Shown: positions 33,892 to 43,543 of the stretch, in pieces
Numbering within the stretch: position 1 is the first letter of the stretch
How the letters are laid out: each line of letters begins with the position of its first letter
From: Laspinema sp. D2d
GTDB lineage: Bacteria > Cyanobacteriota > Cyanobacteriia > Cyanobacteriales > Laspinemataceae
Assembly (NCBI RefSeq): GCF_025370755.1
Contig: NZ_JAMXFC010000007.1
Location: forward strand, 57,472 to 121,471
Length of the DNA: 64,000 bases
Direction: 5' to 3'
Program-made: the position numbers and the translations under genes
The notes under the pieces: model-generated
Told to the model about the DNA's origin: nothing
What the model saw: the letters and a program-made list of their open reading frames with translations, nothing else
Database searches by the model: none

Positions 33892-35229
33892 ATGAAAATT
33901 GATAATCTAGTCATCCATAACTTTAAAAAATTCTCGGACTATAGCCTCCAACTGCATCCCCAGTTTACTCTACTCATTGGTGACAATGGGACTGGTAAAA
34001 CCAGCCTATTGGATGCATTAGCGATTGCGGCAGGCGTATGGCTAGTTAGTCCACCGGATAGCACTCTATCTAACAGTAAACGGAATATTTTACCCGGGGA
34101 AATTCGACTAGAAGCAGTGGAAACAGCCGGAGTCACGCAATTTATTGAACATAAACCTGTTGAAATTAAAGCCAGGGGCTATATTGATAATTCTCCCTAT
34201 AAATGGTGTAGAAAAATCAACTTCAACGGTTCTCGAACCTCGAATACAGAGGCTAAACAAGTTATTGATTTTATTAGCAATCTCTTTAGAAGAGACCAAT
34301 CAGGAGAAATGATTTGGTTTCCGGTAATTGCTTATTACGGAGCAGGTCGAACTTGGCTGCCTTCTAACACCAGTCGCAAAACCGCTAAATTGGAGCAAGG
34401 GATAAACCGGAGATGGGAGGCTTTTTATGATTGCTTTGAAGAACGAATTAGACTTGCTGACTTGCAAACTTGGTTTCAGAAAGAAGCGATCGCAGCTTTA
34501 CAACGTAATGGAAAAATGCGCCCTAGTTATGATGTGGTGAAATGGGCCATTTTACGCTGTATTCCGGGAGCAGATGACCTGTGGTTTGATGGCGATCGCG
34601 CTGAAATCGTCGTTTCTTTGGAACATCAACCTATCCCTTTCAGCAACCTCAGTGCAGGGCAAAAAATGATGGTTGCTCTCATTGCTGATATTGCCATCAA
34701 AGTCGTCAACCAAAATACTAAATTTTTGACGGAAGTTATTGACCCTAATCCCGAAATTATACCCCCTATTCTGCAAAAAACACCCGGGTTAGTCCTAATT
34801 GATGAGATTGATGTGCATCTCCACCCTAAATGGCAGCGGCGGGTTGTTAATGACCTCAAAACCACGTTTCCTTCTATTCAATTTGTTTGTACCACCCACT
34901 CCCCCCAAGTCATTGGTCAAATTGAACCCGAATGCTTGCGGATTCTCTATGAAGATAATGCAGGAAAAATCTGTACCATTACCCCCAAGCAAGGGTTAGG
35001 GATGGATAGCTCATGGATTTTACAAAATCTGATGGGAGCCTCAGCCAGAGATATTAAAATTGAACAAGATTTAGACCAAATATTTGATACAATTAATGCC
35101 GAAAATTATTCCCAAGCTAGAGAAATGATTCAATCCCTTACCCAAAAAGTCGGGGAATTTCCTGAACTGCAAGAAGCAACTTCATTTTTAGATAGACTTG
35201 AACTCTTAGAAGACTATGAAAAGGATTAG
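33892..35229 (+). CDS. ptuA: Septu-type PtuA-like AAA ATPase
   Basis: This is a 445-aa ABC-type AAA ATPase of the RecF/OLD-like group. Walker A GDNGTGKT is at 30-37, the signature LSAGQK near 253, Walker B with 'LVLIDEIDVHLHP' near 300, and the H-loop 'CTTHSPQ' near 332. The C-terminal ~90 residues are helical. In Septu anti-phage systems PtuA of this kind forms a complex with the HNH nuclease PtuB, and ATP is thought to hold the nuclease in check. Assignment rests on the architecture and on the downstream, overlapping HNH gene. The stop overlaps that gene by 14 bases. Several retron-associated ATPases look the same, but no reverse transcriptase gene is present. Confidence 0.8.
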   Translation: MKIDNLVIHNFKKFSDYSLQLHPQFTLLIGDNGTGKTSLLDALAIAAGVWLVSPPDSTLSNSKRNILPGEIRLEAVETAGVTQFIEHKPVEIKARGYIDNSPYKWCRKINFNGSRTSNTEAKQVIDFISNLFRRDQSGEMIWFPVIAYYGAGRTWLPSNTSRKTAKLEQGINRRWEAFYDCFEERIRLADLQTWFQKEAIAALQRNGKMRPSYDVVKWAILRCIPGADDLWFDGDRAEIVVSLEHQPIPFSNLSAGQKMMVALIADIAIKVVNQNTKFLTEVIDPNPEIIPPILQKTPGLVLIDEIDVHLHPKWQRRVVNDLKTTFPSIQFVCTTHSPQVIGQIEPECLRILYEDNAGKICTITPKQGLGMDSSWILQNLMGASARDIKIEQDLDQIFDTINAENYSQAREMIQSLTQKVGEFPELQEATSFLDRLELLEDYEKD

Positions 35230-35896
35230 AAAAACCCATCCTCCCAAAGAATTTTTAGACTGGCTTAAGGAAAATGAAAAGCTAGACTGTAGTTATGCCG
35301 CACTCCAAGGAAAAGAAGCACATACAGTTTTAAAAAATCATCTGTTAAGAGAGCAGGGATTTCTTTGTGCTTATACCGGGGTAAGCATATCTGAGGAAGA
35401 TTCTCATATAGAACACATTAAGCCTCAATCCGTATGTAGAACAGTCCCCAATCCAGGAAAGACCTATTTAGAGGATGTTGAATATCGCAATATGGTCGCT
35501 TGCTTCCCGAAAGATGGCGGCGATGTCTCTCATGGTTATGGTGCGCCAATCAAAGGAGGATGGTGGAATGAGGAACAATTTATTTCACCCTGTCAAGAAG
35601 ATTGTGAAAGAAGATTTATTTATGGATGGGGTGGGAAAGTTTCTCCCTCTCAGGAGAAGGACCAGGCTGCTAATACAACGATTGATATCCTAGAATTAAA
35701 TGCTAAGTCGTTACAAAAAAGGCGGTACCGAGCCATTGTGGGTTTCTTTGGCTTTAGCAGTAAACGCAAAACGAAGGAACTAAGTCAGCGAGACGCTAAA
35801 ACGCTATTGACAATTATTGGTAAGCCTAATTCAGGGGGGAAACTTCAAGAATTTTGCTTTGTTTTTGAGCAACTTTTGCCCCGATATATCAAGTAA
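35216..35896 (+). CDS. ptuB: Septu-type PtuB-like HNH endonuclease (TIGR02646-type)
   Basis: This is a 226-aa HNH nuclease of the TIGR02646 family (Septu PtuB and retron HNH proteins). The core is CAYTG at 51-55, HIEH at 64-67 and Asn at 92 in 'VEYRNMVACFP', fitting the HNH order. Many relatives have CxxC at the first zinc-binding position (CAYC); here the fourth residue is Thr. The ORF overlaps ptuA by 14 bases, so translation is coupled. It would act as the nuclease of the system, cutting DNA when released from ATP inhibition. The actual target is unknown. Confidence 0.82.
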   Translation: MKRIRKTHPPKEFLDWLKENEKLDCSYAALQGKEAHTVLKNHLLREQGFLCAYTGVSISEEDSHIEHIKPQSVCRTVPNPGKTYLEDVEYRNMVACFPKDGGDVSHGYGAPIKGGWWNEEQFISPCQEDCERRFIYGWGGKVSPSQEKDQAANTTIDILELNAKSLQKRRYRAIVGFFGFSSKRKTKELSQRDAKTLLTIIGKPNSGGKLQEFCFVFEQLLPRYIK

Positions 35897-35936
35897 GGAC
35901 TTACCACTTATGCTGTAAAATTAACAAATTATAACT

Positions 35937-36692
35937 TTACCAGGGTAAGCGAGTTCCGTCCCAGGAGAAAAACTCACCTGTATCGGTTTGTTCTAGGTTT
36001 TCTAAAACCGTCCAGAGTTGAGAGACGGTTTTTTCTATGGGGAATAATTTTTCTGGAGGGACGTTGCGTTGGAAGGGTTTGGATAGGCGGGTGTCGGTGG
36101 TGCCGGGATGGAGGGTGATGACGATCGCGTTTGCACCTTTGCGGGGATATTCGATCGCCACGGTTCGCATGAGCATATTTAAGGCGGCTTTTGAAGCACG
36201 ATACCCATACCAACCGCCGAGTTGATTGTCGCCGATGCTGCCGACTTTGGCGGAAATGGTGGCGAAAATACTGCGCTGAGGATGTTGAAATAGCGGCAGT
36301 AAGTGTTTGGCTAATAAGACGGCACCGATGCTATTAACTTGAAAGTATCGCATTAAGTTTTCTGAGTTAATTTGCCGCAAACTTTTTTCCGGTTGCAGGG
36401 TGGAATCATGTAACAGTCCGACGCAATTAATGACGAAATGGAGGGAGTCGGTATGTTGCTGAATTTGAGCCGTCGCCTCTTGAATTTGTGCTTCGTCAGT
36501 GATGTCCATTGGTAGGCAAATTAGCCGATCGCAATGGTGATGACTCAGGGTTAATAATTCTGCGGCAGTGTCGGGATGGCGATAGCTGGCAAAAATGGTA
36601 GAAATACTTGGGGTTTCTAAGCATTTTTTCACAAACCCCAGTCCGATTCCTTGACTGGCACCAATAATAAAAGCTTTTGGGGATTGATTCAT
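35937..36692 (-). CDS. SDR-family oxidoreductase (C-factor/CsgA-like)
   Basis: This is a 251-aa classical short-chain dehydrogenase with the cofactor loop GASQGIGLGF, the 'NCVG' motif, and the catalytic YRASK. The C-terminus 'FFSWDGTRLPW' resembles C-factor (CsgA)-type SDRs. The substrate is unknown. A GTG four codons upstream is possible; the ATG at 36692 is preferred. It ends 41 bases from the convergent HNH gene, at the edge of the accessory island. Confidence 0.88.
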   Translation of the reverse strand: MNQSPKAFIIGASQGIGLGFVKKCLETPSISTIFASYRHPDTAAELLTLSHHHCDRLICLPMDITDEAQIQEATAQIQQHTDSLHFVINCVGLLHDSTLQPEKSLRQINSENLMRYFQVNSIGAVLLAKHLLPLFQHPQRSIFATISAKVGSIGDNQLGGWYGYRASKAALNMLMRTVAIEYPRKGANAIVITLHPGTTDTRLSKPFQRNVPPEKLFPIEKTVSQLWTVLENLEQTDTGEFFSWDGTRLPW

Positions 36693-37451
36693 AGTAAAGC
36701 TCACTAAATGGGTATTCTTAAATTAAACCGGGACTACTGGGGGAATTTTTTCGGAATAGGGGTCCAAAGGCGGGTTGGACAAGTTTTAAAAATAGGGATT
36801 TTTTACCCAATTTCAGCCCCCAATCTGGGTCTTTATCCCGTGAATCTAATTCGGTAACGACTCTCTAGTAATAGGGGTTTACAGAGTCTTTTATCGAGGA
36901 ATCAGGGTGGCCCTTTGAATACAGAAGGAGGAATTATCAGAGTGTCGTGACAATCAGGGTCTTGACTTGGAACCGGCTTTACCTAGCCATGACCCCTGAT
37001 CCCTGATGAATTCGCGATCGCAGTATGGCAGATCAGCAGTGCAATGGGACGAGAGGAACGGATCTCCGCTAGGAGCGGTCTGCAAGATAAACTAAAGAGG
37101 AATACCCATTATCTGGGGGGTTAGGTTAGAGTTGAGACACCGTTGGGTAAATTGTCTAGGGAATCTCTGCGATCGCCTCGGAACGATGCGAAAGCAGTCA
37201 AGTTATTCTAGTAATTACTCCAAGGGAACATCAATATTTTCTATTGAGGACTCGATTTCACAGTGGGACTCTTGGCAACTCCCCTGTTCATCCCCGATTT
37301 TGCCGCGCAATCTCGGAAAAAATATAATCATGATTGAGTCTACAAGTCTTTATTTTAAGTAGCTTGACCCTGGTCCGGGTAATTAAAGCAGGGGACTTGT
37401 GGACAGGTGACCGTTAATGGTAGTTTAAATAAGAGGTGGAAAAAAAATCAG
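36693..37451. other. 760-base gene-free region
   Basis: Only short, composition-poor frames are seen (the longest, 37132-37362, lacks protein features). The region separates the SDR and the CPP1-like gene, which are divergent, so both promoters must lie here. No convincing promoter or repeat could be identified. Confidence 0.4.
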
Positions 37452-38060
37452 ATGAGCGAATTAAGTTGCTACGAACAGTTAGGAGTCTCGGAAAACGCTT
37501 CGTTTGAGGAAATCCAAGAAGCCCGCACTCGCATGAGCGAACTCCATAGTGGCGATCGCAAACAAGTTGATCTTATTGAAGCGGCTTATGATCAAATTTT
37601 GATGCAGCGTTTGCGGCAGCGTCAAGAAGGCAAAATTAAAGTCCCGGAACGAATTCGCTTTGCTGAACGGGAAGTCCGCACCACCCCTGCTGCACCCCCC
37701 ACTCCCACAAAAGAGGCTCCAGCGTGGTTACAAGGACTATTAGATACCCCCTCTCGGTCTGATATTATCTGGCCTGCGGGAGGGTTTTTTGCCTTGAGTC
37801 TTTTGAGTTTATTGAACCCTGCTTCTGCACCTTTAGCATTAGCCGTGGGTGTGGGTGTGGGTCTTTATTTTCTCAATCGTAAAGAGAAGAAATTCGGTCG
37901 CGCTTTGGTGATTACGGTGATTGCCTTGCTGGGAGGATTGCTAATTGGTGCGCCCCTAGGTACTTGGTTAACCAGTATGGGTGTGCTGTTCCCTGCTGAT
38001 GGTTTAGCCGCTAGTTTTACCTTTTTTGTATTGTGGTTGGTGAGTAGTTTTTTACGTTAA
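37452..38060 (+). CDS. CPP1-like (DUF3353) J-domain-like membrane protein
   Basis: This is a 202-aa protein. A J-like N-terminal domain ('CYEQLGVSENASFEEIQEARTR') of about 60 residues precedes a C-terminal membrane part with three to four hydrophobic helices ('FFALSLLSLL', 'LALAVGVGVGLYFL', 'ALVITVIALLGGLLIGAPL'). The plant CPP1 protein of this family is a chloroplast chaperone for protochlorophyllide oxidoreductase, so a role in chlorophyll synthesis or membrane-protein handling is plausible. The HPD of a genuine DnaJ is absent ('LHSGDRKQ' instead). The frame continues upstream but the ATG at 37452 matches the family start. Confidence 0.85.
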   Translation: MSELSCYEQLGVSENASFEEIQEARTRMSELHSGDRKQVDLIEAAYDQILMQRLRQRQEGKIKVPERIRFAEREVRTTPAAPPTPTKEAPAWLQGLLDTPSRSDIIWPAGGFFALSLLSLLNPASAPLALAVGVGVGLYFLNRKEKKFGRALVITVIALLGGLLIGAPLGTWLTSMGVLFPADGLAASFTFFVLWLVSSFLR

Positions 38061-38084
38061 TCTGCTCCCCCTCAATACTGAAAT

Positions 38085-38122
38085 AAAAAAGGTAGAGAAT
38101 TTGAATTCTCTACCTTTTTTTT
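38085..38122. terminator. Bidirectional terminator between CPP1-like gene and clpC
   Basis: A near-perfect stem of GGTAGAGAATT (38091-38101) and AATTCTCTACC (38104-38114), flanked by six A on one side and eight T on the other, lies between the two convergent genes. It terminates both transcripts by a T run in each direction. Confidence 0.95.
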
Positions 38123-38197
38123 GAGGATTTCAAAGGGATATCAGGAGTAGTCGTTTAACCGACGATGGAGACGACTGACGCCTGATCCAATCTTTAC

Positions 38198-40669
38198 CTA
38201 TTCCGCTGCTTGAGGCAGAAGTTCACGTTGTTCACCGGGTCGGACAATGACTTGACCTTCTTCCCCAATGTCTACGATCGCTGTCTCTCCTTCTTTAACA
38301 CGACCGGAGAGGATTTCCTCAGCTAAAACGTCCTCTAATAGACGCATAATGGCACGGCGCAGAGGACGCGCACCATAAGCCGGGTTATACCCTTCTTCAA
38401 TCAACCGTTCTTTAAAGCGATCGGTGACTTGTAAGGTAATTCCCTTCTCGGTTAAGCGGCTGAAGACTTCTTTCAGCATGATTTCCGAGATGAGTTTCAC
38501 TTCGTCCTTGACCAACTGACGGAAGACGATAATCTCATCTAAACGGTTGAGGAATTCTGGACGGAAGTAGTTTTTGAGTTCTTCGTTGACCAAGCTGCGA
38601 ATGCGGTTGTACTGTGCATCAGCTTGGTTTTCAGAGAATTCAAATCCGAGTCCGCCGCCACCTTTTTCAATGACTTTAGACCCAATGTTTGAGGTCATGA
38701 TCAGCAAGGTATTTTTGAAGTCTACCGTGCGACCTTTGGCATCGGTGAGGCGTCCGTCTTCGAGGATTTGCAGGAGCATATTGAAGACGTCGGGGTGAGC
38801 TTTTTCGATTTCATCGAACAGCACCACAGTGTAGGGACGACGCCGAACCGCTTCGGTAAGTTGTCCGCCTTCGTTATACCCGACATAACCCGGAGGTGAC
38901 CCGATGAGTTTGGACACCGTGTGGCGTTCCATGTACTCGGACATATCCAAGCGAATCATAGCTTCTTCGGACCCGAAGAAGTAAGACGCCAGGGCTTTGG
39001 TCAGTTCGGTTTTACCGACTCCCGTAGGACCGGAGAAGATAAAGCTGGCGATCGGGCGGTTGGGGTTTTTCAGGCCGACGCGAGCACGACGAATGGCGCG
39101 GGAGACGGCTTTGACGGCTTCTTCTTGACCGATTAAACGTTGATGCAGGGTGTCTTCCATGTGCATCAGTTTCTCGGATTCGGATTCGGTGAGTTTGTTC
39201 ACTGGAACGCCGGTCCAACTGGCGACGATTTGGGCGATGTCTTCTTCCGTGACGACGGGGGAGAGTTCGCTGCTGTCGCTGACCCCGGTTTTTTTGTTAT
39301 TGGCGATCGAGCGAATTTCGGCTTTAATCTCCATTTCGCGATCGCGCAGTTCTCCGGCGCGGTCAAAGTCCTGAGAACGAACGGCGTCGTCTTTTTCTTT
39401 GAGCACTTGCCGCAGTTCTTTATCCAGTTCTTTAGCGGCGGGAGGTAGTTGAGAGTTGATCAACCGCACCCGAGAACCGGCTTCGTCTACGAGGTCGATC
39501 GCCTTATCGGGTAGGAAGCGATCGCTGATGTAGCGATCGGACAGCTTGGCGGCAGCTTCAAGGGCTTCATCGGAGATTTTCAGTTTGTGGTGTTGCTCGT
39601 AGCGATCGCGCAAACCAAACAGAATCTCAATGGTTTCATCTACCGTCGGTTCACCCACCATCACCGGCTGGAATCGGCGTTCTAAGGCCGCATCCCGCTC
39701 GATGTGCTTGCGATACTCATCTAAGGTGGTCGCCCCGATACATTGCAACTCACCCCGGGCTAAAGCCGGTTTAAGGATGTTTGCCGCATCGATCGCCCCT
39801 TCGGCTGCACCCGCCCCAATCAGGGTATGGACTTCATCAATCACCAGGATGACGTTCCGCGCCGAGCGGATTTCATCCATAATTTTCTTAAGGCGTTCTT
39901 CAAATTCACCCCGATATTTGGTTCCGGCAACCAGTAACCCAATATCTAAGGTAACGACCCGTTTATCTTCGAGGATATCCGGTACATCGTTATTGGCAAT
40001 CCGTTGGGCCAATCCTTCAGCGATCGCGGTTTTACCCACCCCGGGTTCCCCAATCAGGACCGGGTTATTCTTAGTCCGACGACCCAGAATTTGGATCACC
40101 CGTTCAATTTCTTTCTGACGCCCCACCACCGGATCCAGCTTGCCTTCGGCAGCCATTTGGGTCAGGTTAGCCCCAAATTCATCCAGGGTGGGAGTCTTGG
40201 TGCGAGCATTGCTGGCCCCAGAGGTCACTTCGGCAGTTTCTCCGAGCATCCTAATCACTTGCGTGCGGACTTTCGAGAGGTCAACCCCTAAGTTTTCCAG
40301 AACTCTAGCTGCGACGCCTTCGCCTTCCCGAATCAATCCCAGTAGGAGGTGTTCGGTGCCGATGTAGTTGTGGCCGAGTTGTCGCGCTTCTTCTAAAGAA
40401 AGCTCCAGAACTCTCTTGGCTCTAGGCGTGAACGGAATTTCCACCGCCACAAAGCCCGACCCCCGGCCAATAATTTTTTCAACTTCAATGCGGGCATCTT
40501 TGAGATTAACCCCCATTGACTTGAGCACTTTGGCTGCAACTCCAGTACCTTCTCCAATCAGACCTAGGAGGATCTGTTCGGTACCTACAAAGTTATGTCC
40601 CAGGCGGCGTGCTTCCTCCTGGGCCAGCATAATCACTTTAATAGCTTTTTCTGTGAAGCGTTCAAACAT
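38198..40669 (-). CDS. clpC: ATP-dependent Clp protease ATP-binding subunit ClpC
   Basis: This is an 823-aa ClpC unfoldase, a partner of ClpP/ClpR in the cytosol and essential in cyanobacteria. It contains two N-terminal Clp_N repeats ('[18 protein letters not shown]' and '[18 protein letters not shown]'), an AAA1 module with GEPGVGKT, and a UVR-containing middle domain ('[15 protein letters not shown]'). AAA2 has GPTGVGKT and '[13 protein letters not shown]'; then come the MSNIGS sensor and a D2-small domain. The C-terminus after '[10 protein letters not shown]' is short. The length is standard. It is transcribed alone with a bidirectional terminator downstream. Confidence 0.98.
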   Translation of the reverse strand: MFERFTEKAIKVIMLAQEEARRLGHNFVGTEQILLGLIGEGTGVAAKVLKSMGVNLKDARIEVEKIIGRGSGFVAVEIPFTPRAKRVLELSLEEARQLGHNYIGTEHLLLGLIREGEGVAARVLENLGVDLSKVRTQVIRMLGETAEVTSGASNARTKTPTLDEFGANLTQMAAEGKLDPVVGRQKEIERVIQILGRRTKNNPVLIGEPGVGKTAIAEGLAQRIANNDVPDILEDKRVVTLDIGLLVAGTKYRGEFEERLKKIMDEIRSARNVILVIDEVHTLIGAGAAEGAIDAANILKPALARGELQCIGATTLDEYRKHIERDAALERRFQPVMVGEPTVDETIEILFGLRDRYEQHHKLKISDEALEAAAKLSDRYISDRFLPDKAIDLVDEAGSRVRLINSQLPPAAKELDKELRQVLKEKDDAVRSQDFDRAGELRDREMEIKAEIRSIANNKKTGVSDSSELSPVVTEEDIAQIVASWTGVPVNKLTESESEKLMHMEDTLHQRLIGQEEAVKAVSRAIRRARVGLKNPNRPIASFIFSGPTGVGKTELTKALASYFFGSEEAMIRLDMSEYMERHTVSKLIGSPPGYVGYNEGGQLTEAVRRRPYTVVLFDEIEKAHPDVFNMLLQILEDGRLTDAKGRTVDFKNTLLIMTSNIGSKVIEKGGGGLGFEFSENQADAQYNRIRSLVNEELKNYFRPEFLNRLDEIIVFRQLVKDEVKLISEIMLKEVFSRLTEKGITLQVTDRFKERLIEEGYNPAYGARPLRRAIMRLLEDVLAEEILSGRVKEGETAIVDIGEEGQVIVRPGEQRELLPQAAE

Positions 40670-41265
40670 GGCTTAATCCCTTTACCGACACATTTGGCGC
40701 GTAAGAACCTGCTTTCTACCCCGGCTGAGACAAAAACTACAAGCACCGCACCCTTCAAGACTATTCTTTTCAGTGGCCCAGGCCGCTTCTAATTTCCCCA
40801 CAGCTATGGTTTTCAAGCACCTTCAGAAGCATTCCACCATTTCTGAACCCTCGCTCTCTATATCCTAGGGAATTTGCCCTAGTCACGAGTTTTGAGTTAT
40901 ACTGTGCGTTTGGGTATCGCAAGCGTTAACTCTCGACTCCTGAGATTGAAGGGGATTCGGAAGGGGATCGGAAGGAGGATTTGAAGGCCGAAGCCAGTTG
41001 GCTTTGGGTCAATTCCCGCCATCCCTTTGGTACTTTGACCTTAAGCATAGCAAAACTCTTCCTTTTCGTGCCACCGCTTTCCGATTGGGCAAAAGTTTTG
41101 ATGTTCGGAGATACTGAGGCGATCGCTCCTGTGCCGGGATCAGGGCGATCGCATCCCAAACAGGGGTTCTCCACTTCAGGTCCCCTCCCATACCTTGGCA
41201 AGGGAGAGATATCCGATCCTCACTCCGGATTGTTCCAGTCCTTTTCCCTCCCACAGACAGCAGCC
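40670..41265. promoter_or_regulatory. Divergent region clpC / nucleotidyltransferase
   Basis: About 600 bases carry the clpC promoter on one side. The minus-strand frame 40926-41048 has a possible ribosome site and is listed separately. No heat-shock operator such as CIRCE (TTAGCACTC-N9-GAGTGCTAA) or other recognisable element was found. Confidence 0.35.
40926..41048 (-). CDS. Possible 40-aa small protein
   Basis: A short frame starting at ATG 41048 is preceded by AAGGAAGAG at about the right spacing. It encodes a basic peptide beginning MLKVKVPKGWRELTQSQLAS and ending in a Ser-rich tail. It lies in the gene-free region upstream of clpC. Nothing else supports it and it could be fortuitous. 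Confidence 0.25.
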   Translation of the reverse strand: MLKVKVPKGWRELTQSQLASAFKSSFRSPSESPSISGVES

Positions 41266-42117
41266 ATGACTAAAATTTTGCCTTGGGGTCACTTTTTGCC
41301 TACCGATGAAGCGGGATTTATTCTGAATGATTGTCATTGGGACAAAATTTTACCCCCTTGGACGGCTTTAGTTGAAGAACTTCGCCAAACTTGTTGGGGG
41401 GTTTGGGACTCTCGTTTACAAGCACTCTATTTACGGGGTTCGGTCCCTCGCGGATTGGCAATTTTGAAGGTTTCCGACTTAGATAGCTTTGCAATTTTAG
41501 CCGGGGAAATTACCGATGAAGATATCCATCAGGCTCACAAAATTTCCGAAACTCTGAACCGGCGTTATTTGTTCTGCAAAAAGGTCGAGTTAATCCTATT
41601 TGACGAAAGTTTAACCCAAAAAACTCATTCAATTTGGCCCATTATCATTCAAACCCAAAGTTTACAAATTGCAGGACAACCTCATCCCTTATCTGAAAAT
41701 AAAACGAAACCCGGGCTTGACTTAATTAGCTATAGTTATACTTGGCACACCGATTTAGAGCAAACGTTGGATATTTTGAAACGACTCTCTCCCCAGTCTT
41801 GTCAGTTTTCGACGCAAGTTAAAAAACAATGTGCTTGGATTACTCGCCGGATGATTAGAGTTGGACTGGAATTAGTCATGGAACAAAATTCTGGCTATAC
41901 TCCCGATTTATATCATTGCTATGAACGCTTCTCTACTTATTTCCCTGAACACCGTTCATCTATGAGAAAAGCCTTAGAATTGGCGATAGATCCTTCTCGC
42001 AATCTTCCGGGTTTAATCATTTTTTTACAAGAAGTTGGGGGATGGTTAGCCACACAAGTCAATCAAAAATTTTATTCATCCCCTGTGGGAGAAGTATCTA
42101 CCAATAAAAGACCCTGA
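41266..42117 (+). CDS. Nucleotidyltransferase-domain protein
   Basis: This is a 283-aa protein with a Pol-beta-type nucleotidyltransferase core: 'LRGSVPRGLAILKVSDLDSF' (GS...DxD) at about 61-80, which includes the catalytic DLD. The remainder is helical and lacks a second known domain. The frame is open for 95 codons further upstream, but that extension is not protein-like, and the ATG at 41266 starts the conserved part. Such proteins may be tRNA, antibiotic or toxin nucleotidyltransferases; the target is unknown. It overlaps the convergent JmjC-like gene by 46 bases. Confidence 0.75.
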   Translation: MTKILPWGHFLPTDEAGFILNDCHWDKILPPWTALVEELRQTCWGVWDSRLQALYLRGSVPRGLAILKVSDLDSFAILAGEITDEDIHQAHKISETLNRRYLFCKKVELILFDESLTQKTHSIWPIIIQTQSLQIAGQPHPLSENKTKPGLDLISYSYTWHTDLEQTLDILKRLSPQSCQFSTQVKKQCAWITRRMIRVGLELVMEQNSGYTPDLYHCYERFSTYFPEHRSSMRKALELAIDPSRNLPGLIIFLQEVGGWLATQVNQKFYSSPVGEVSTNKRP

Positions 42118-43274
42118 GTAACTAAGCTGGTTAACAGAGGAACAACTTCATTTTCTACGTCAAGGGACGGACACCAGTCGGCTAAATCCAAAAGGCTAAA
42201 TCCTCCAGAATTAAAGAGTTTTTCGACTAAATGAGTATCCAGTCCTTTAATAGTGGCTTGTTTATCCGCAATAATGACTTGAGTCTGATTTTCCCCGAGG
42301 GAGACAATTTTCACCGGATGTAAGGGAGACAAGATAAAGCGGGTGTCTAATCCAGAGTCAAAAATTTGGCTACCGAGTTGATAGGGGAAAGAAAAGGGGA
42401 GTGAGGTGCGATCGCTATAGCTCAAATACTCTAAATACCCTGTGATTGCATCGGGATGTTGCAGCAATTCAACGAGGCGATCGCGAAGCTGTTCCAAATG
42501 TGGTTTTACCGCCGATGTATCTCCTTCCGGAATCACTGGCAAACTTGCTCGCCATTCGGGATTATCTTGCAATTGTTTCCCTAACCAATTTATCCAATCG
42601 AGTCCCGTTTGACAATCAATTCCTAATGTCAAATGCAGGGATGGAGAATAATCATCCAAAGAGGGATTACCACAGGCGATCGCATAATGCCAATGTCCCC
42701 GAGGAATGTACAACACATCTCCCGGTTTGAGGGTACATTCCAAATAAGGCGGTACATCCGGAGGGATTTGATTTGCCGATCGCATGGTGGAAATTGGAGA
42801 GGCGATCGTTTCAGGAAAAATTAACCAATCTTTCTCCCCTTCAATTTGTAGAATCAGCACCTCATGGCTATCGTAATGACAGCTAAACCCTTTTTCTTCC
42901 CTTGGTGAACAATAGAGATTAATTTGGCTGCGATATCCCGTCTCTTGCCGAATATCCGAGACTAACCTTTTGAGTTCAGGAACCCGTTCATGGACACTAT
43001 CAATAATTAAGGTAGCTCCTTCCTGAACTCTCTCTAACCAGTGTTGCGATCGGGTCGCTGGTAGTGATTGTCCATCTAATGAAAACCGTAAAGAGGGATA
43101 TTCAAGTTGATGGTAGTTTAGCAAGTCATTGAAATTATTCCATCCAAAAACATGATTAAATTTAGCACAATTATTACTCGGCAAAAACACGGCTTTCTTT
43201 AACCAATTTTCCTCAAAAAATTTTTCAATAGAATAAGGAAAAATGAGAGAATTTAAAGTTTTCATAAAGTTCAT
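42072..43274 (-). CDS. JmjC/cupin-4-type 2-oxoglutarate oxygenase
   Basis: This is a 400-aa protein of the cupin-like JmjC family (relatives are ribosomal oxygenases and protein hydroxylases). The Fe(II) triad is visible: H133-Y-D135 in 'SCHYDSHEVLIL', and a second His in 'YIPRGHWHYAIA' (H194/H196). The C-terminal ~170 residues form a mostly helical domain with a winged-helix-like end ('SGGFSLLDLADWCPSL'). It might hydroxylate protein side chains. Its 3' end overlaps the convergent nucleotidyltransferase gene. The gene upstream in the same direction encodes a small secreted repeat protein about 270 bases away. Confidence 0.82.
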   Translation of the reverse strand: MNFMKTLNSLIFPYSIEKFFEENWLKKAVFLPSNNCAKFNHVFGWNNFNDLLNYHQLEYPSLRFSLDGQSLPATRSQHWLERVQEGATLIIDSVHERVPELKRLVSDIRQETGYRSQINLYCSPREEKGFSCHYDSHEVLILQIEGEKDWLIFPETIASPISTMRSANQIPPDVPPYLECTLKPGDVLYIPRGHWHYAIACGNPSLDDYSPSLHLTLGIDCQTGLDWINWLGKQLQDNPEWRASLPVIPEGDTSAVKPHLEQLRDRLVELLQHPDAITGYLEYLSYSDRTSLPFSFPYQLGSQIFDSGLDTRFILSPLHPVKIVSLGENQTQVIIADKQATIKGLDTHLVEKLFNSGGFSLLDLADWCPSLDVENEVVPLLTSLVTQGLLLVDTSPTGDE

Positions 43275-43543
43275 AAATAATTCAAAAAAGAGTTGTTTTT
43301 AAAATAAAAAATCCCAGCAAATTATATAGACAGACAGGCTTTTAAAAGGAAGACTAGAAAAATTGTGCATCCAATGAAATCCAGGAGTCTATGATAAATA
43401 ATGGGTTGATTAAACTTATATAGAAAGTCTAACTCAAAATAAGAATCACATCAAGAAGAGGCAGAATCTGAGTCTATTGCTGTACTCGCCAGATGCAGAT
43501 ATTCCCTCTTCTGATGAGAAATTCTCTCCCTTATCGAGAGATA

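Noticed and set aside
33892-35896. Retron system
   Set aside because: The HNH and ATPase families also occur with retrons, but there is no reverse transcriptase or msr/msd-like sequence nearby.
39140-39448. Plus-strand ORF inside clpC
   Set aside because: It is a shadow frame of the clpC gene, which is clearly the real gene.
40981-41265. Upstream extension of the nucleotidyltransferase ORF
   Set aside because: The extension is not protein-like in composition, and the family-type start is at 41266.
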